Assembly: GCA_902594655.1 (NCBI GenBank)
Contig: CACJMW010000004.1
Coordinates: forward strand, 1 to 64,000
Source: an uncultured Pelagibacteraceae bacterium
Lineage (GTDB): Bacteria > Pseudomonadota > Alphaproteobacteria > Pelagibacterales > Pelagibacteraceae
Length of the DNA: 64,000 nucleotides
Direction of reading: 5' to 3'
Shown here: positions 25,985-34,807 of the stretch, piece by piece
How the letters are laid out: each line of letters starts with the position of its first letter
Position numbering within the stretch: position 1 is the stretch's first letter
Notes under the pieces: model-generated
What the model saw: only the letters and a program-made list of their open reading frames with translations
Told to the model about the DNA's origin: nothing
Databases searched by the model: none
Translations under genes and position numbers: made by a program

Positions 25985-26585
25985 AAAAGAAATTAAATTT
26001 ATACTACATAAATCTAAGGAAGATAATTTTCTAAAGTGGATTCAAAATAATGGTGCTAAATTACTATATAAGCAAAGAAATATTACATCGATATACTTTG
26101 ATAATGAAATGTCTATGATGTATCATGATTCTGTTGAAGGTATTGTTCCCAGAAAAAAAATTAGACTAAGAAAATATAATCAAAATAATAATTTTTTATT
26201 TGAGATGAAAATTTCATCTACAGATGGAAGATTTAAGAAAAGTGAAAAATGTGAAAATTTTAAAAGTTTATTAGATAGAGGTATTGTCGATTATCAGTAT
26301 GGTTTATGTAAACCGCAAATTATAATTAACTATAATAGAAATTATTTTAGCTACAAAAATTTTAGAATTACTCTTGATAAAGATATAAATTATTTGAAAT
26401 ACTATAAAGACAATAAATTTTCACCAGCCTTTAATGATGATGAAATTGTTGCTGAAGTTAAAGGTATTAAAGTGGATCAAGATTTTCTGGACCAGAATTT
26501 CCCTTTTACTTCTGCTAGGTTCTCAAAATATTGCAGAGGGGTAGATTTAATTAATCAAGAAAAATCAAGTTCAATCAATTTATAA
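25974..26585 (+). CDS. VTC-domain protein (polyphosphate polymerase-like)
   Basis: The 203-residue protein is a single VTC tunnel domain: FRKEIKFILH at the N-terminus, TSIYFDN, PRKKIRLRKYNQ, FLFEMKISS, NYNRNYF, RITLDKDINY, VAEVKG and SARFSKYCRGV. The basic and acidic residues lining the VTC4 tunnel appear present. In yeast VTC4 this fold makes polyphosphate from ATP; bacterial homologs are poorly studied. It overlaps the CotH-like gene by 11 bases and completes the DUF4956-CotH-VTC trio. Confidence 0.82.
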   Translation: MSFRKEIKFILHKSKEDNFLKWIQNNGAKLLYKQRNITSIYFDNEMSMMYHDSVEGIVPRKKIRLRKYNQNNNFLFEMKISSTDGRFKKSEKCENFKSLLDRGIVDYQYGLCKPQIIINYNRNYFSYKNFRITLDKDINYLKYYKDNKFSPAFNDDEIVAEVKGIKVDQDFLDQNFPFTSARFSKYCRGVDLINQEKSSSINL

Positions 26586-26643
26586 GTTTCGGACTCTAAT
26601 CAATTGATTTAGGCTGCTATTAATTCATATTAATATTTACTAT

Positions 26644-27198
26644 TTAATTTTTATCTATTGATCCTATAATATTATAATTTTTATTGGCAATTACTATTTC
26701 ACCTGAGGAAACTCCTATATTTAACATTTCTAATATAACAACGTAATGTGTTACAAATATTAAGTTTTTTTTTCCATCCCAATCTTTTATGAATTTTTTC
26801 AAGTCTTTGATTTGTTTTTCTTTGAATTTATAGAACTTCTCATCATAAAAGGAATTTAATGCATTGAAAGTTATAAAATTTTTAAAAGCATACCTTGCTG
26901 TATCTTTACATCTGCACCATTCACTAGATAAAACTTTATTAATTGGAATATTATTTCTTCTAAAAAAATCTCCTATCTTTTTTGATTGATTTATACCTTG
27001 ATCATTAAGATTCCTTTGGGTACTACAATCTTTTAAATCAAAGTTATCCGGATCGCCATTTCCTGGGGCAAGTGCATGTCTTATAAAGACTATATTTCCT
27101 CCAGATTGTAATCTCAGGATTAATTGTTCATTTGAAAAAGTAGATGTTGGAAAATTTATAGATATAATTAAATATATTATTAAAATAAAATATTTCAC
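26644..27198 (-). CDS. exported histidine phosphatase-family protein
   Basis: A 184-residue protein with a signal peptide (residues 1-22, ending near TSTFSNE). It has the phosphoglycerate-mutase-like motif GGNIVFIRHALAPGNGD, an RHA variant of the usual RHG catalytic triplet, then LSSEWCRCKDTARYAF and a second His in LIFVTHYVVI. It likely removes phosphate from a periplasmic substrate; which one is unknown. It converges on the VTC gene and is divergent from the uracil-DNA glycosylase gene with a two-base gap. Confidence 0.82.
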   Translation of the reverse strand: MKYFILIIYLIISINFPTSTFSNEQLILRLQSGGNIVFIRHALAPGNGDPDNFDLKDCSTQRNLNDQGINQSKKIGDFFRRNNIPINKVLSSEWCRCKDTARYAFKNFITFNALNSFYDEKFYKFKEKQIKDLKKFIKDWDGKKNLIFVTHYVVILEMLNIGVSSGEIVIANKNYNIIGSIDKN

Positions 27199-27200
27199 AG

Positions 27201-27875
27201 ATGAATCTTAATCTAAATTCTTTAAATAACAAAATTATAAAATGTAGAGCGTGTCCTAGGTTGATCAAATTCAGAGATAAAATCGTAAAAAATAAACGAA
27301 AACAATTTAAAAATGAAGTTTATTGGGGAAAGCCTATAACAGGATTTGGAGATCCAAAAGGAAAAATACTTTTTGTTGGTTTAGCTCCAGCCGCTCATGG
27401 AGGCACAAGAACTGGAAGAGTATTCACCGGAGATAAATCTTCAGATTTTCTTTATAAATGTTTATTTAATGCAAAGATTTCAAATCAGAGTACATCAAAT
27501 CATATAAATGATGGTTTAAAACTTAAAAATGCATTTATTACTCCTGCCCTTAAATGTGTACCTCCTGAAGATAAACCTTTAAAAGTTGAATTAGATAATT
27601 GTTCCAAATTCTTTAATAATGAACTTAAAATTTTAAAAAATTTGAAAGTAGTTGTAGCATTAGGAAAAATAGCGTTTGATACATGTAAAATTTTTTACAG
27701 TGACAAATTTGAAATTCCTAAACATGTTCAATTTGGACATGGTAAAACATTTAAGTTGAAAAATGGAATTAATTTAGTTGGTTGTTATCATCCTAGCCCT
27801 AGAAATGTAAATACTGGTCGTATTAATGAAAAGATGATGACACAACTATTTCAGAAAGTAAAAAAACTAGATTAA
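27201..27875 (+). CDS. uracil-DNA glycosylase, family 5 (UDGb)
   Basis: The 224-residue enzyme has the iron-sulphur Cys-x2-Cys start (IKCRACPRLIKFRD), WGKPITGFGDPKGKILFVGLAPAAHGGTRTGRVFTGD (motif A, lacking the Asp/Asn of other families as expected for UDGb), the third Cys in ALKCVPP, and motif B VGCYHPSPRNVNTGR with the last Cys and the His. UDGb removes uracil, hypoxanthine and deaminated bases from DNA. It ends in a TTAA shared with the thioesterase gene. Confidence 0.92.
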   Translation: MNLNLNSLNNKIIKCRACPRLIKFRDKIVKNKRKQFKNEVYWGKPITGFGDPKGKILFVGLAPAAHGGTRTGRVFTGDKSSDFLYKCLFNAKISNQSTSNHINDGLKLKNAFITPALKCVPPEDKPLKVELDNCSKFFNNELKILKNLKVVVALGKIAFDTCKIFYSDKFEIPKHVQFGHGKTFKLKNGINLVGCYHPSPRNVNTGRINEKMMTQLFQKVKKLD

Positions 27876-28270
27876 TTTTCTAATTTTATCTTAAGATCGT
27901 CTGGTATTTTTGAAGGTTTTCCATTTTTATCAACTGACACTAAATGAACCTCTGCATCTGATATAATTTCATTATCTCTTGATATAGTTTGTTTCATTAA
28001 AAAAGATGTTTTAGTAAACGATTTGATTTCTGAAGTAATTTCAAGTATTTCTTCTAATTTAGCTGGTTTCTTATACTCAATATTGCATGATTTAACAATT
28101 AACAGGACTCCAAATTTTTCAAGTATAGATGAGTTAGTAAAACCACATGTATAAATAGCTTCTGATCTCGCACGCTCAAGATATTTTAAGTAATTAGCAT
28201 AATACACAACGCCACCTGAATCTGTATCTTCATAATATACTTTAACTGTGAAACTAAATTTTTTTGCCAT
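27872..28270 (-). CDS. acyl-CoA thioesterase, YbgC/4-hydroxybenzoyl-CoA family
   Basis: A 132-residue hot-dog fold protein. VKVYYEDTDSGGVVYYANYLKYLERARSEAIY is the YbgC signature with the catalytic Asp in EDTDSGG, followed by SCNIEYKKPAKLEE. YbgC proteins hydrolyse short acyl-CoA or acyl-ACP thioesters and often travel with tol-pal; no tol genes are near. The start is clear (MAKKFSFTVKVYYEDTD). It is tail to tail with the UDG gene. Confidence 0.9.
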   Translation of the reverse strand: MAKKFSFTVKVYYEDTDSGGVVYYANYLKYLERARSEAIYTCGFTNSSILEKFGVLLIVKSCNIEYKKPAKLEEILEITSEIKSFTKTSFLMKQTISRDNEIISDAEVHLVSVDKNGKPSKIPDDLKIKLEN

Positions 28271-28307
28271 AATTAATATTATTAATTATATTGAAAATAA
28301 TTTTTAT

Positions 28308-28448
28308 ATGAAAGTTTTTATTATTTGGTTATTTGGAGTGATTATGTGGAATTTTGGCTACCCTTCCGCCTCTCCTTTAGAAGATGTTTTCGCTGCTGTA
28401 ATATTATCCTTTTTTAGCATGTATCTTAAAAAGTATATTAAAAATTAA
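28308..28448 (+). CDS. small single-helix membrane protein
   Basis: A 46-residue protein, MKVFIIWLFGVIMWNFGYPSAS onward, with one or two hydrophobic segments and a basic tail. The ATG at 28308 is preferred over the upstream in-frame ATG inside the thioesterase gene because the hydrophobic core follows at once. It resembles no family I know. The stop abuts the DUF3047 stop (TAATTA), as with other convergent pairs here. Confidence 0.55.
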   Translation: MKVFIIWLFGVIMWNFGYPSASPLEDVFAAVILSFFSMYLKKYIKN

Positions 28449-29099
28449 TTAATTTGATGAAAAATAAATATTTTGATAATACGCAATTGAGCTTAATTTT
28501 GAATTATCTGTATCGGCCATTATGGCCACTCCATTAATCTCATTTAAATCTAGATCATGAAATTGTTTAAAATGTTCTTTTACGTTTACTTTAACTGTTA
28601 TCCACTCGTTAAAACTTTCTTTTGTAGTAGCTAAAACAAAATCTATTGATTTCTTTGTATAAGGGCTTGGGTGTGAAACATTTACCTCTTCATTGCTTGA
28701 AAAAACATAATTCATTGCTCTATTAGATAATGGGGTAGCACCTGTTTTTTTAACAACGAACACTCTAGCTGCATAATCATGTCCTTTTTTGCTCCTTTCA
28801 TCTATTCCTCTCAGATCTTTCTCAACTTTCCAAGTTATATTCAAATAAGGAGTTATATTAAGATCTATTTGAATTTCTTTTCCTAGTCCAGATGCTGAAT
28901 TGTCAGCAACTGCTTTTAAAAAATTTCCATTTTCGTTTGAACCTAAAATATACTGTGTTTTTGCGTCTGCCCCTCTTACTTTTCTTAATTCCAGAGTACC
29001 AAATTCTTCCTTCGTAAACTCGAAAACTTTAACCTCTTTAGCTGACAATGGACAAGCTATAAGAAAAAAAGAAATCAATAATTTTAAAAATTTTTTCAT
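28449..29099 (-). CDS. exported DUF3047 protein
   Basis: The protein (216 residues from the chosen start) has a signal peptide, MKKFLKLLISFFLIACPLSAKE. The mature part shows DUF3047 features: LGKEIQIDLNITPYLNITWKVEKDLRG, HDYAARVFVVKKTG and GVAIMADTDNSKLSSIAYYQNIYF. The family is secreted and of unknown function, with a jelly-roll-like carbohydrate-binding look. The internal Met at 29099 is chosen because the signal peptide starts there; the longer frame adds 16 residues. An FLIAC stretch could be a lipobox, but LSAKE fits signal peptidase I. Confidence 0.8.
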   Translation of the reverse strand: MKKFLKLLISFFLIACPLSAKEVKVFEFTKEEFGTLELRKVRGADAKTQYILGSNENGNFLKAVADNSASGLGKEIQIDLNITPYLNITWKVEKDLRGIDERSKKGHDYAARVFVVKKTGATPLSNRAMNYVFSSNEEVNVSHPSPYTKKSIDFVLATTKESFNEWITVKVNVKEHFKQFHDLDLNEINGVAIMADTDNSKLSSIAYYQNIYFSSN

Positions 29100-29180
29100 A
29101 ATTTTAAAAAAAATTCTTAATACATTATTTTGACAAAATTTAAACATTCAAAAATCAACTTTGGTCAGTATTTAATAAAT

Positions 29181-29318
29181 ATGAAGACAATTTCGATTTT
29201 TATACTACTTATATATTGGTCAATAATGATTTTGGCACCTCTTATGTCTAAAGATGTAAAATTTAGTAGAGCGAAAATGAACCAAATTAAGGTAGTTGAA
29301 CAAAAACCACGTAGTTAA
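29181..29318 (+). CDS. small membrane protein
   Basis: A 45-residue protein with a single hydrophobic helix (KTISIFILLIYWSIMILAPL) and a polar, basic tail. The Met at 29181 is chosen over the upstream ATG at 29130, which adds a non-hydrophobic leader. It is divergent from DUF3047, and its stop shares a TTAA with the following SDR gene. The function is unknown. Confidence 0.5.
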   Translation: MKTISIFILLIYWSIMILAPLMSKDVKFSRAKMNQIKVVEQKPRS

Positions 29319-30067
29319 TAGGTAGATCGACCACCACTTATATCAAAAACAGCAGCCGTAGAGAAAGTATTTTCCTCTGAGGAAAGCCAACATACTAGAG
29401 ATGTAAATTCCTCAACCTCCAAAAATCTACCCCTTGGGACTTTTGATAACATTCTTTGAACATGTTCTTTGGTCATTTGATCTAAAATACGAGTTTTTGC
29501 ACCTGCTGGCGTAACTGCATTTACAGCAATATTTTTATCAGCTAATTCTTTACCTAATGATTTAGTTAATCCTATTGCTCCTGCTTTTCCGACACTGTAA
29601 GCACTGGCATTTGCATTACCATCTTTTCCAGCAACTGAAGCAACGTTCACAATTCTTCCATAGTTATTTTTAATCATATTGGGCACTATTGCTCGACAAC
29701 AATTAAATGTACCCATTAAATTTATATCTACTACTTTTTTCCATAAATCAATATCATATTCCCAAAGGGTTGCTGTTGGACCAGTAATTCCAGCATTATT
29801 AATCAATATATCAATGTTAGAGTTTTTAGTTATTTCTTTAACACAATTTTCTACCTCTTTATAATTAGATACATCAATAATATTTGAACGTAAATTTGGA
29901 TTATTTAAATCCTTTACTGATTTTTCAACCATCTTTGGATCTATGTCCCAAATTATAACTTTAGCTCCAGATTTTAAAAATCTTTTTGTAATATCTAAAC
30001 CAAATCCTTGTGCACCTCCTGTGATCACTGCTGTCTTATTTTTAAAATTGAATAAAATATTATCCAT
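29315..30067 (-). CDS. short-chain dehydrogenase/reductase (FabG-like)
   Basis: The 250-residue classical SDR has VITGGAQGFGLDITKRF (NAD(P) binding), VIIWDIDPKM, LINNAGITGP, IVNVASVAGKDGNANASAYSVGKAGAIGLTKSL (Ser and Tyr-x3-Lys) and a C-terminal FDISGGRSTY. An Asp after beta-2 (IWDID) favours NAD. It sits immediately before the NCS1 transporter gene on the same strand, so it may act on the imported compound. The substrate is unknown. Confidence 0.88.
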   Translation of the reverse strand: MDNILFNFKNKTAVITGGAQGFGLDITKRFLKSGAKVIIWDIDPKMVEKSVKDLNNPNLRSNIIDVSNYKEVENCVKEITKNSNIDILINNAGITGPTATLWEYDIDLWKKVVDINLMGTFNCCRAIVPNMIKNNYGRIVNVASVAGKDGNANASAYSVGKAGAIGLTKSLGKELADKNIAVNAVTPAGAKTRILDQMTKEHVQRMLSKVPRGRFLEVEEFTSLVCWLSSEENTFSTAAVFDISGGRSTY

Positions 30068-31525
30068 TTAATCACTCGCTAATAAATAATATGTAAGATA
30101 AGACACTAAAGCACCAATCAACCACGCAAAACTTTGTAAAAATCTTAGATCCGCATTCCAAATAGTTGATGCAGCAAATATAAAACCTATAATCATTGAA
30201 TATAAGCCTTTTATGTGCCAACCACTGCTGTAAAAATAAGTACCACTTTTTAAATCAGAAAATATATCTTTTGAAATATATTCTTTATTTTTAATTAGAT
30301 AATAGTCAGCAATAATTATTCCAGCTATGGGTCCAAAAAATGATCCGAATGTATCGATAATTGATAAGGCTCCTGATTGACTTAAAATTGGCAGCCATAA
30401 TCCACCAAAAAATAAACCAAGTATAATAATTAATAAACCTGCGCTTGACTTATTAAAACTTTTTGGAAAAAAATTTAATAATGTATTTTGAGCTGGAATA
30501 TAATTTGCTATTAGATTTGATGATCCCGAAGCAATCAGTATAAACATAATTGCAATAACAGTTAAATAACTATTATCTATCTTTCCAATAATATCTGTTG
30601 GATTGGTAAGTAGCTGTTCAACTTCCAAAAGTTGTTTGGCCATCACTATATCCGCTCCTAATACTATAAAAACAGATGCAAATGAGAATATTAATAAATT
30701 TATTATAATAGAAAAGTTGCCTCTAAAATTTTCTGAGCTATTTTTTACATATCTAGAAAAATCCCCAATATTTAAAATTACAATTGAAAAAAATGCAAAT
30801 AATGTTCCTGTAATACTAATTAAAGCTAAAAAGTTTTCTTTAGAAATAAAATTTTCAATTGTAATGCTGAGTTTAAAAGCACTTATTATTTCCTTAGAAT
30901 TTTCACCTGCAAGTATAATTATAAAAATAGCTAAACCTGTATACACAAACCAAGCTGAGAAATTTAAAATATACTTTATAAAATTTTGGCCTTGTTTAAA
31001 TAAATAAAATTGCAATATCAAAGCAAAAATAAAACTTATCCAATCAATTAAATCCATGCCCATTAAAAATATAAGAAAAATCTCTTCTTCTAAAATAGTA
31101 TCATCAATATTAAAAATAAATATTCTAATTAAATATCCAATTGATTTAGAAATAAAAAATGTTTGTACACCAAACATGCAAAGACCTACAATACCTCTTA
31201 GCATAGCAATATATCTAGCTCCATTTATGCCAAATGCGCTTCTTAAAATTACTGGAAATGGTAATCCATATTTCTGTGATGGCTGACCAATTAGATGAGA
31301 AAAAATTGCAACCGAAAAACCAGCTATGATACATGCTGTTAATACAATAATGATATTTAAATCATAAACCAAATAAAGTGATGCTATTAATGAAAAACCT
31401 ATCAGACTTTGAATATTGTTTGCCCAAAAACAAAATATATCTCCACTAGTCCAATTTTTATCATTTGGATTTACGCCAACAATATCCCAATTAGTTAGAT
31501 TTATATTTGCTTTTTCTTGACTCAC
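30068..31525 (-). CDS. NCS1-family nucleobase/cation symporter
   Basis: A 485-residue inner-membrane protein with about twelve helices. WDIVGVNPNDKNWTSGDIFCFWANNIQSLIGFSLIASLY at the N-terminus and GQPSQKYGLPFPVILRSAFGINGARYIAMLRGIVGLCMFG are the NCS1 signatures (helices 1-3, with the substrate-facing GxxG/P segments). FGPIAGIIIADYYLIKNKEY lies near the C-terminus. NCS1 carriers take up cytosine, uracil, hydantoins, allantoin or purines with Na+ or H+. The gene directly precedes the SDR gene (zero gap) on the minus strand. Confidence 0.9.
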   Translation of the reverse strand: MSQEKANINLTNWDIVGVNPNDKNWTSGDIFCFWANNIQSLIGFSLIASLYLVYDLNIIIVLTACIIAGFSVAIFSHLIGQPSQKYGLPFPVILRSAFGINGARYIAMLRGIVGLCMFGVQTFFISKSIGYLIRIFIFNIDDTILEEEIFLIFLMGMDLIDWISFIFALILQFYLFKQGQNFIKYILNFSAWFVYTGLAIFIIILAGENSKEIISAFKLSITIENFISKENFLALISITGTLFAFFSIVILNIGDFSRYVKNSSENFRGNFSIIINLLIFSFASVFIVLGADIVMAKQLLEVEQLLTNPTDIIGKIDNSYLTVIAIMFILIASGSSNLIANYIPAQNTLLNFFPKSFNKSSAGLLIIILGLFFGGLWLPILSQSGALSIIDTFGSFFGPIAGIIIADYYLIKNKEYISKDIFSDLKSGTYFYSSGWHIKGLYSMIIGFIFAASTIWNADLRFLQSFAWLIGALVSYLTYYLLASD

Positions 31526-31550
31526 TTATAAGATAATAAACAATTATTTA

Positions 31551-32885
31551 CTACTGTCCATACAACAGTGTTGGTAACCATAATACAATTTTAGGAAATG
31601 CTATTATTATAATTAGTCCAATCACCTGAAGAACCATAAATTGCATCATACCAAGGTAAATATCTTTTAAATCCCAACTAGGTACAACGCCTTTTAAAAA
31701 ATAGGCCGAAAGAGCGACTGGCGGTGAAAGCCAGGCGGTTTGCAGGTTAACAGCAACTAGAATTGCAAACCATGTTAAATTAAATCCTAATGCTTCAATT
31801 AAAGGTAAAATTATAGGAACAATTATCATTACTATTGGTACCCACTCTAGAGGCCAGCCTAATAAAAATATCACCACCATTACAATTGCTAAAATTAAGT
31901 ATCTGTTCATTTCTAATGAAAGAAGAAAATCAGTTAAAACCATTGGGGTACCAAGTCTTGCAAATACAGCACCAAAAAAATTAGAAGCTGCAACTAAAAC
32001 CATTATTAAAGCTGTAATTTCTAAAGTTTTTACTAACGCCTCTTGAAGTTTTTTAAAACTAAGTTTTTTATATGCTAAAGATAATAATAAGGCTCCCATT
32101 GCACCACATCCAGCTGCTTCAGTTGGTGTGGCAAATCCGAATAATATACTTCCTAGCGCAGCAAACACTAAAGCTGCTGGAGGTACTAAACCTAAAAAGA
32201 ACTCTACCCAAACTTTTCCCATACTTTCAGCTCTCATTTCAACGGGCAGTGGAGGTCCAAGTTTAGGATTCATCATGCATCTTACTGTTGTATAGGCCGC
32301 ATATAAACTTGCTAACAATATTCCTGGAAGAATTGCAGCTGCAAATAGATCAATTACAGGTATCTCCATAATTGGTCCCATGACTACAAGCATAATACTT
32401 GGTGGTATTAAAATTCCTAGGGTGCCTCCTGCAGTAATTGTTCCGGCTGCCAATCTTACATCATAGCCAGATCTATTCATTGATTTGGCGGCCATTATTC
32501 CTAAAATTGTTACTGAAGCTCCAACAATTCCAGTTGCAGCAGCAAAAATAACAGAAACAAATAATACAGCATAATATAAAGAGCCTTTAACCCTAGCTAA
32601 CATTAGCTGAAACGCAGAAAACAATCTTTCCATTAACCCTGCTTGTTCCATCATTATCCCCATAAAGACAAAGAGAGGAACGGCGGCGAGTGTTTGTTCG
32701 GTCATGACCATCGAGAATTGCAAAGTCATTAAATAAAAAACTAATTTACCAAATCCAAGGTAACCAAAAACAAATCCTAAGAAAATTAATGTAAATGATA
32801 TTGGGAAACCAATAAATATTGAAAATAACATTACGCCTATAAGAATAAAACCTAACATAGCTGGATCAATTAAATGTGAAATCAT
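31551..32885 (-). CDS. dctM: TRAP transporter large permease (DctM)
   Basis: A 444-residue membrane protein with about 12 helices. It has LAAVPLFVFMGIMMEQAGLMERLFSAFQLMLARVKGSLYYAVLFVS and GGTLGILIPPSIMLVVMGPI, the DctM hallmarks. It forms the Na+-coupled elevator domain for a carboxylate or related anion. It overlaps dctQ by four bases. The DctM length and the adjacent DctQ show separate subunits, not a fusion. Confidence 0.95.
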   Translation of the reverse strand: MISHLIDPAMLGFILIGVMLFSIFIGFPISFTLIFLGFVFGYLGFGKLVFYLMTLQFSMVMTEQTLAAVPLFVFMGIMMEQAGLMERLFSAFQLMLARVKGSLYYAVLFVSVIFAAATGIVGASVTILGIMAAKSMNRSGYDVRLAAGTITAGGTLGILIPPSIMLVVMGPIMEIPVIDLFAAAILPGILLASLYAAYTTVRCMMNPKLGPPLPVEMRAESMGKVWVEFFLGLVPPAALVFAALGSILFGFATPTEAAGCGAMGALLLSLAYKKLSFKKLQEALVKTLEITALIMVLVAASNFFGAVFARLGTPMVLTDFLLSLEMNRYLILAIVMVVIFLLGWPLEWVPIVMIIVPIILPLIEALGFNLTWFAILVAVNLQTAWLSPPVALSAYFLKGVVPSWDLKDIYLGMMQFMVLQVIGLIIIIAFPKIVLWLPTLLYGQ

Positions 32886-33493
32886 TCTTTACCTGGCCAT
32901 TTTCCTTTGCTCATAGCATAGTAACTTTTTAATAATTCAGAAATACCTTGAATTAATAAAAATATTATTCCAAACCACAAACAAGATTTTATTGGCCACA
33001 TATATGGCATCCAGGTAGTATCCATTCCTCTTTCACCTCTCATAATTGATTCTTGAACAAAACCTGTTGTCATATAGAGAAATACTAATAAACCAGGAAA
33101 GTAAAAAAGAATGTATAAAATAAAATCAATTAAACCCTGATTTTTAATCTTAAAGTTTCTGTATAAAAAATCTGCTCTTATGTGGATTCCTTTTGAAAGA
33201 GCGTATCCTGCGCCAAGCATAAATAATGCTCCATAAAAAAATCTACTAATATCATATGCCCAAATAGTTGGAGCTAAAAATAATTTTCTTGCAAGAACCT
33301 CATATGTCATTGCTAAAATTAATGGGAATGTAATCCAACAAACTATATTACCAGTCCATTTGCTAAACTTATCTATATTTACTATTAATGATGCCATCCA
33401 TCTTGGCATATCATCTGGCATTTTAGAGGAGTCACCTCGCCTTTCGGCGATCATTTCATCTGAAATATCTAATTTAGTAGGTTCCTCTGACAT
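32882..33493 (-). CDS. dctQ: TRAP transporter small permease (DctQ)
   Basis: The 203-residue membrane protein has four helices, ALFMLGAGYALSKGIHIRADFLYRNF (the DctQ HxR(A/V)D motif) and a hydrophilic N-terminal extension of about 35 residues rich in Asp, Glu and Met. It supports DctM in the inner membrane. It lies 72 bases after the binding-protein gene, and that gap carries a strong hairpin. Confidence 0.92.
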   Translation of the reverse strand: MSEEPTKLDISDEMIAERRGDSSKMPDDMPRWMASLIVNIDKFSKWTGNIVCWITFPLILAMTYEVLARKLFLAPTIWAYDISRFFYGALFMLGAGYALSKGIHIRADFLYRNFKIKNQGLIDFILYILFYFPGLLVFLYMTTGFVQESIMRGERGMDTTWMPYMWPIKSCLWFGIIFLLIQGISELLKSYYAMSKGKWPGKE

Positions 33494-33505
33494 ATGATCT
33501 AAAAA

Positions 33506-33536
33506 AATAAAGCGGACTATTAAAGTCCGCTTTATT
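33506..33536 (-). terminator. hairpin between dctP and dctQ
   Basis: A 13-bp perfect stem (AATAAAGCGGACT and its complement) with a 5-base loop. On the minus strand it is followed by a T run, so it has the form of an intrinsic terminator. Since dctQ has no other evident promoter, it is more likely an attenuator that leaves dctP in excess of the permeases. Confidence 0.8.
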
Positions 33537-33565
33537 ATAACTTTTTTTATAACTTATGACTATAT

Positions 33566-34660
33566 TTACTTCAATGTCGCTGCGTGAGCCATTCCTAGCT
33601 TGGCATTTGACATTTGAGCACCACTCCAGAAAGGAACTGCTATATCAGCAAATTCTTTCATTGAAGTATAAACTTTATTAAAGAATGCGTTTTCTTTTGC
33701 ATTTTTATTTAAAGTTGCTTTTGCAGCAGCCATATATTCTGTGAAATAATCAGAAGGTGTATCCTCTAAAATTACTCCATGCTTTGTAGTTAATTCTCTT
33801 AGAGCTTTACCATTTTCATAGATTCTGTAGCTTAAAGATTTAGCTAACGAAGCATTTGCTGCAACTTCTAAAGATTTTTTCTCATGATCAGTTAAAGAAT
33901 TATATAATTTACCTGTCATATAGAAGTCAGCATTTACGACTACTTGGTGAAGACCTTGTAAATAGTAGTGTTTCAAAACTTTTTGGAAACCAAATACTAA
34001 GTCAGGTTTTGGACAACACCATTCAGCTGCATCAATAGTTCCTGCTTGTAATGCTGGAAGAATGTCTCCACCACCCATAGCAACAGATGCAATACCTATG
34101 TCTTTATATGTTTGTCCTGGAATTCCTGGAGGAGTTCTGAATTTATATTTTCTAAAGTCAGCCATATCTTTAATTGGTTTTGGAAACCAACCTAAAGCTT
34201 CTGGTCCAACTGGTTGAAGCATAAATCCTTTTATGTCTCTTCCCATTTCTTTCCATAATTGATCATATAACTCTTTACCACCACCGTATTGGAACCATGA
34301 TAGAAAAGCTAAGTTATCAATACCTACTCCACCACCTGCTACTGGCGAACCAAATAGCATGGCAGCTGGGTGATCTCCTGACCAATAGTGCGTCCAAGCA
34401 AAACCGCAATCGATCAAACCTTTATCTACCGCATCAAGAGTTTCTTTAACTCCAACGACAGTACCCGCAGGCATAATTTCAAATTTTAAAGAACCATCTG
34501 TTAATGCAGTAACAGTATCAGTAAAGTCTTTTAACATTACCACTTCATCTGCTTTTGCACTTATCACAGTTTGGCACTTTAGTGTTTTTGCAGCATTAGC
34601 ATTAGATATAAATCCAAAAACTAATGTAACAGCAAATAACGTTGATAAGATTTTTTTCAT
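33566..34660 (-). CDS. dctP: TRAP transporter solute-binding protein (DctP)
   Basis: The 364-residue protein has a signal peptide (cleavage near NANAAKTL) and the DctP fold: MPAGTVVGVKETLDAVDKGLIDCGF, MADFRKYKFRTPPG with the ligand-carboxylate Arg, and MGGGDILPALQAGTIDAAEWCCP. The TakP-like MGGGDILPALQAG and EW pair suggest a monocarboxylate or 2-oxo-acid ligand, but this is uncertain. It heads the TRAP operon with a strong ribosome-binding site and is divergent from the GMC gene with 147 bases between. Confidence 0.94.
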   Translation of the reverse strand: MKKILSTLFAVTLVFGFISNANAAKTLKCQTVISAKADEVVMLKDFTDTVTALTDGSLKFEIMPAGTVVGVKETLDAVDKGLIDCGFAWTHYWSGDHPAAMLFGSPVAGGGVGIDNLAFLSWFQYGGGKELYDQLWKEMGRDIKGFMLQPVGPEALGWFPKPIKDMADFRKYKFRTPPGIPGQTYKDIGIASVAMGGGDILPALQAGTIDAAEWCCPKPDLVFGFQKVLKHYYLQGLHQVVVNADFYMTGKLYNSLTDHEKKSLEVAANASLAKSLSYRIYENGKALRELTTKHGVILEDTPSDYFTEYMAAAKATLNKNAKENAFFNKVYTSMKEFADIAVPFWSGAQMSNAKLGMAHAATLK

Positions 34661-34665
34661 TATTA

Positions 34666-34673
34666 TTTCCCTC
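34666..34673 (-). promoter_or_regulatory. strong ribosome-binding site of dctP
   Basis: GAGGGAAA on the minus strand lies about five bases before the ATG and fixes this start. It is one of only a few clear Shine-Dalgarno sequences in the window, and the others also precede solute-binding proteins. Confidence 0.65.
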
Positions 34674-34807
34674 TTATATTAATTTAAATTAATGAACTCA
34701 TATCCTCTCAAAAAAAGACTTTGATTACAAGCGACAAATCATGCATATGCTAAAGAATAATATTATAATATGTTAATAAATTAAATTTAGATTAGAACAA
34801 TTCTACT

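Noticed and set aside
30603-31007. A 134-codon plus-strand frame inside the NCS1 transporter gene
   Set aside because: It is antisense to a clear twelve-helix transporter and has only low-complexity Ile/Lys/Asn sequence.
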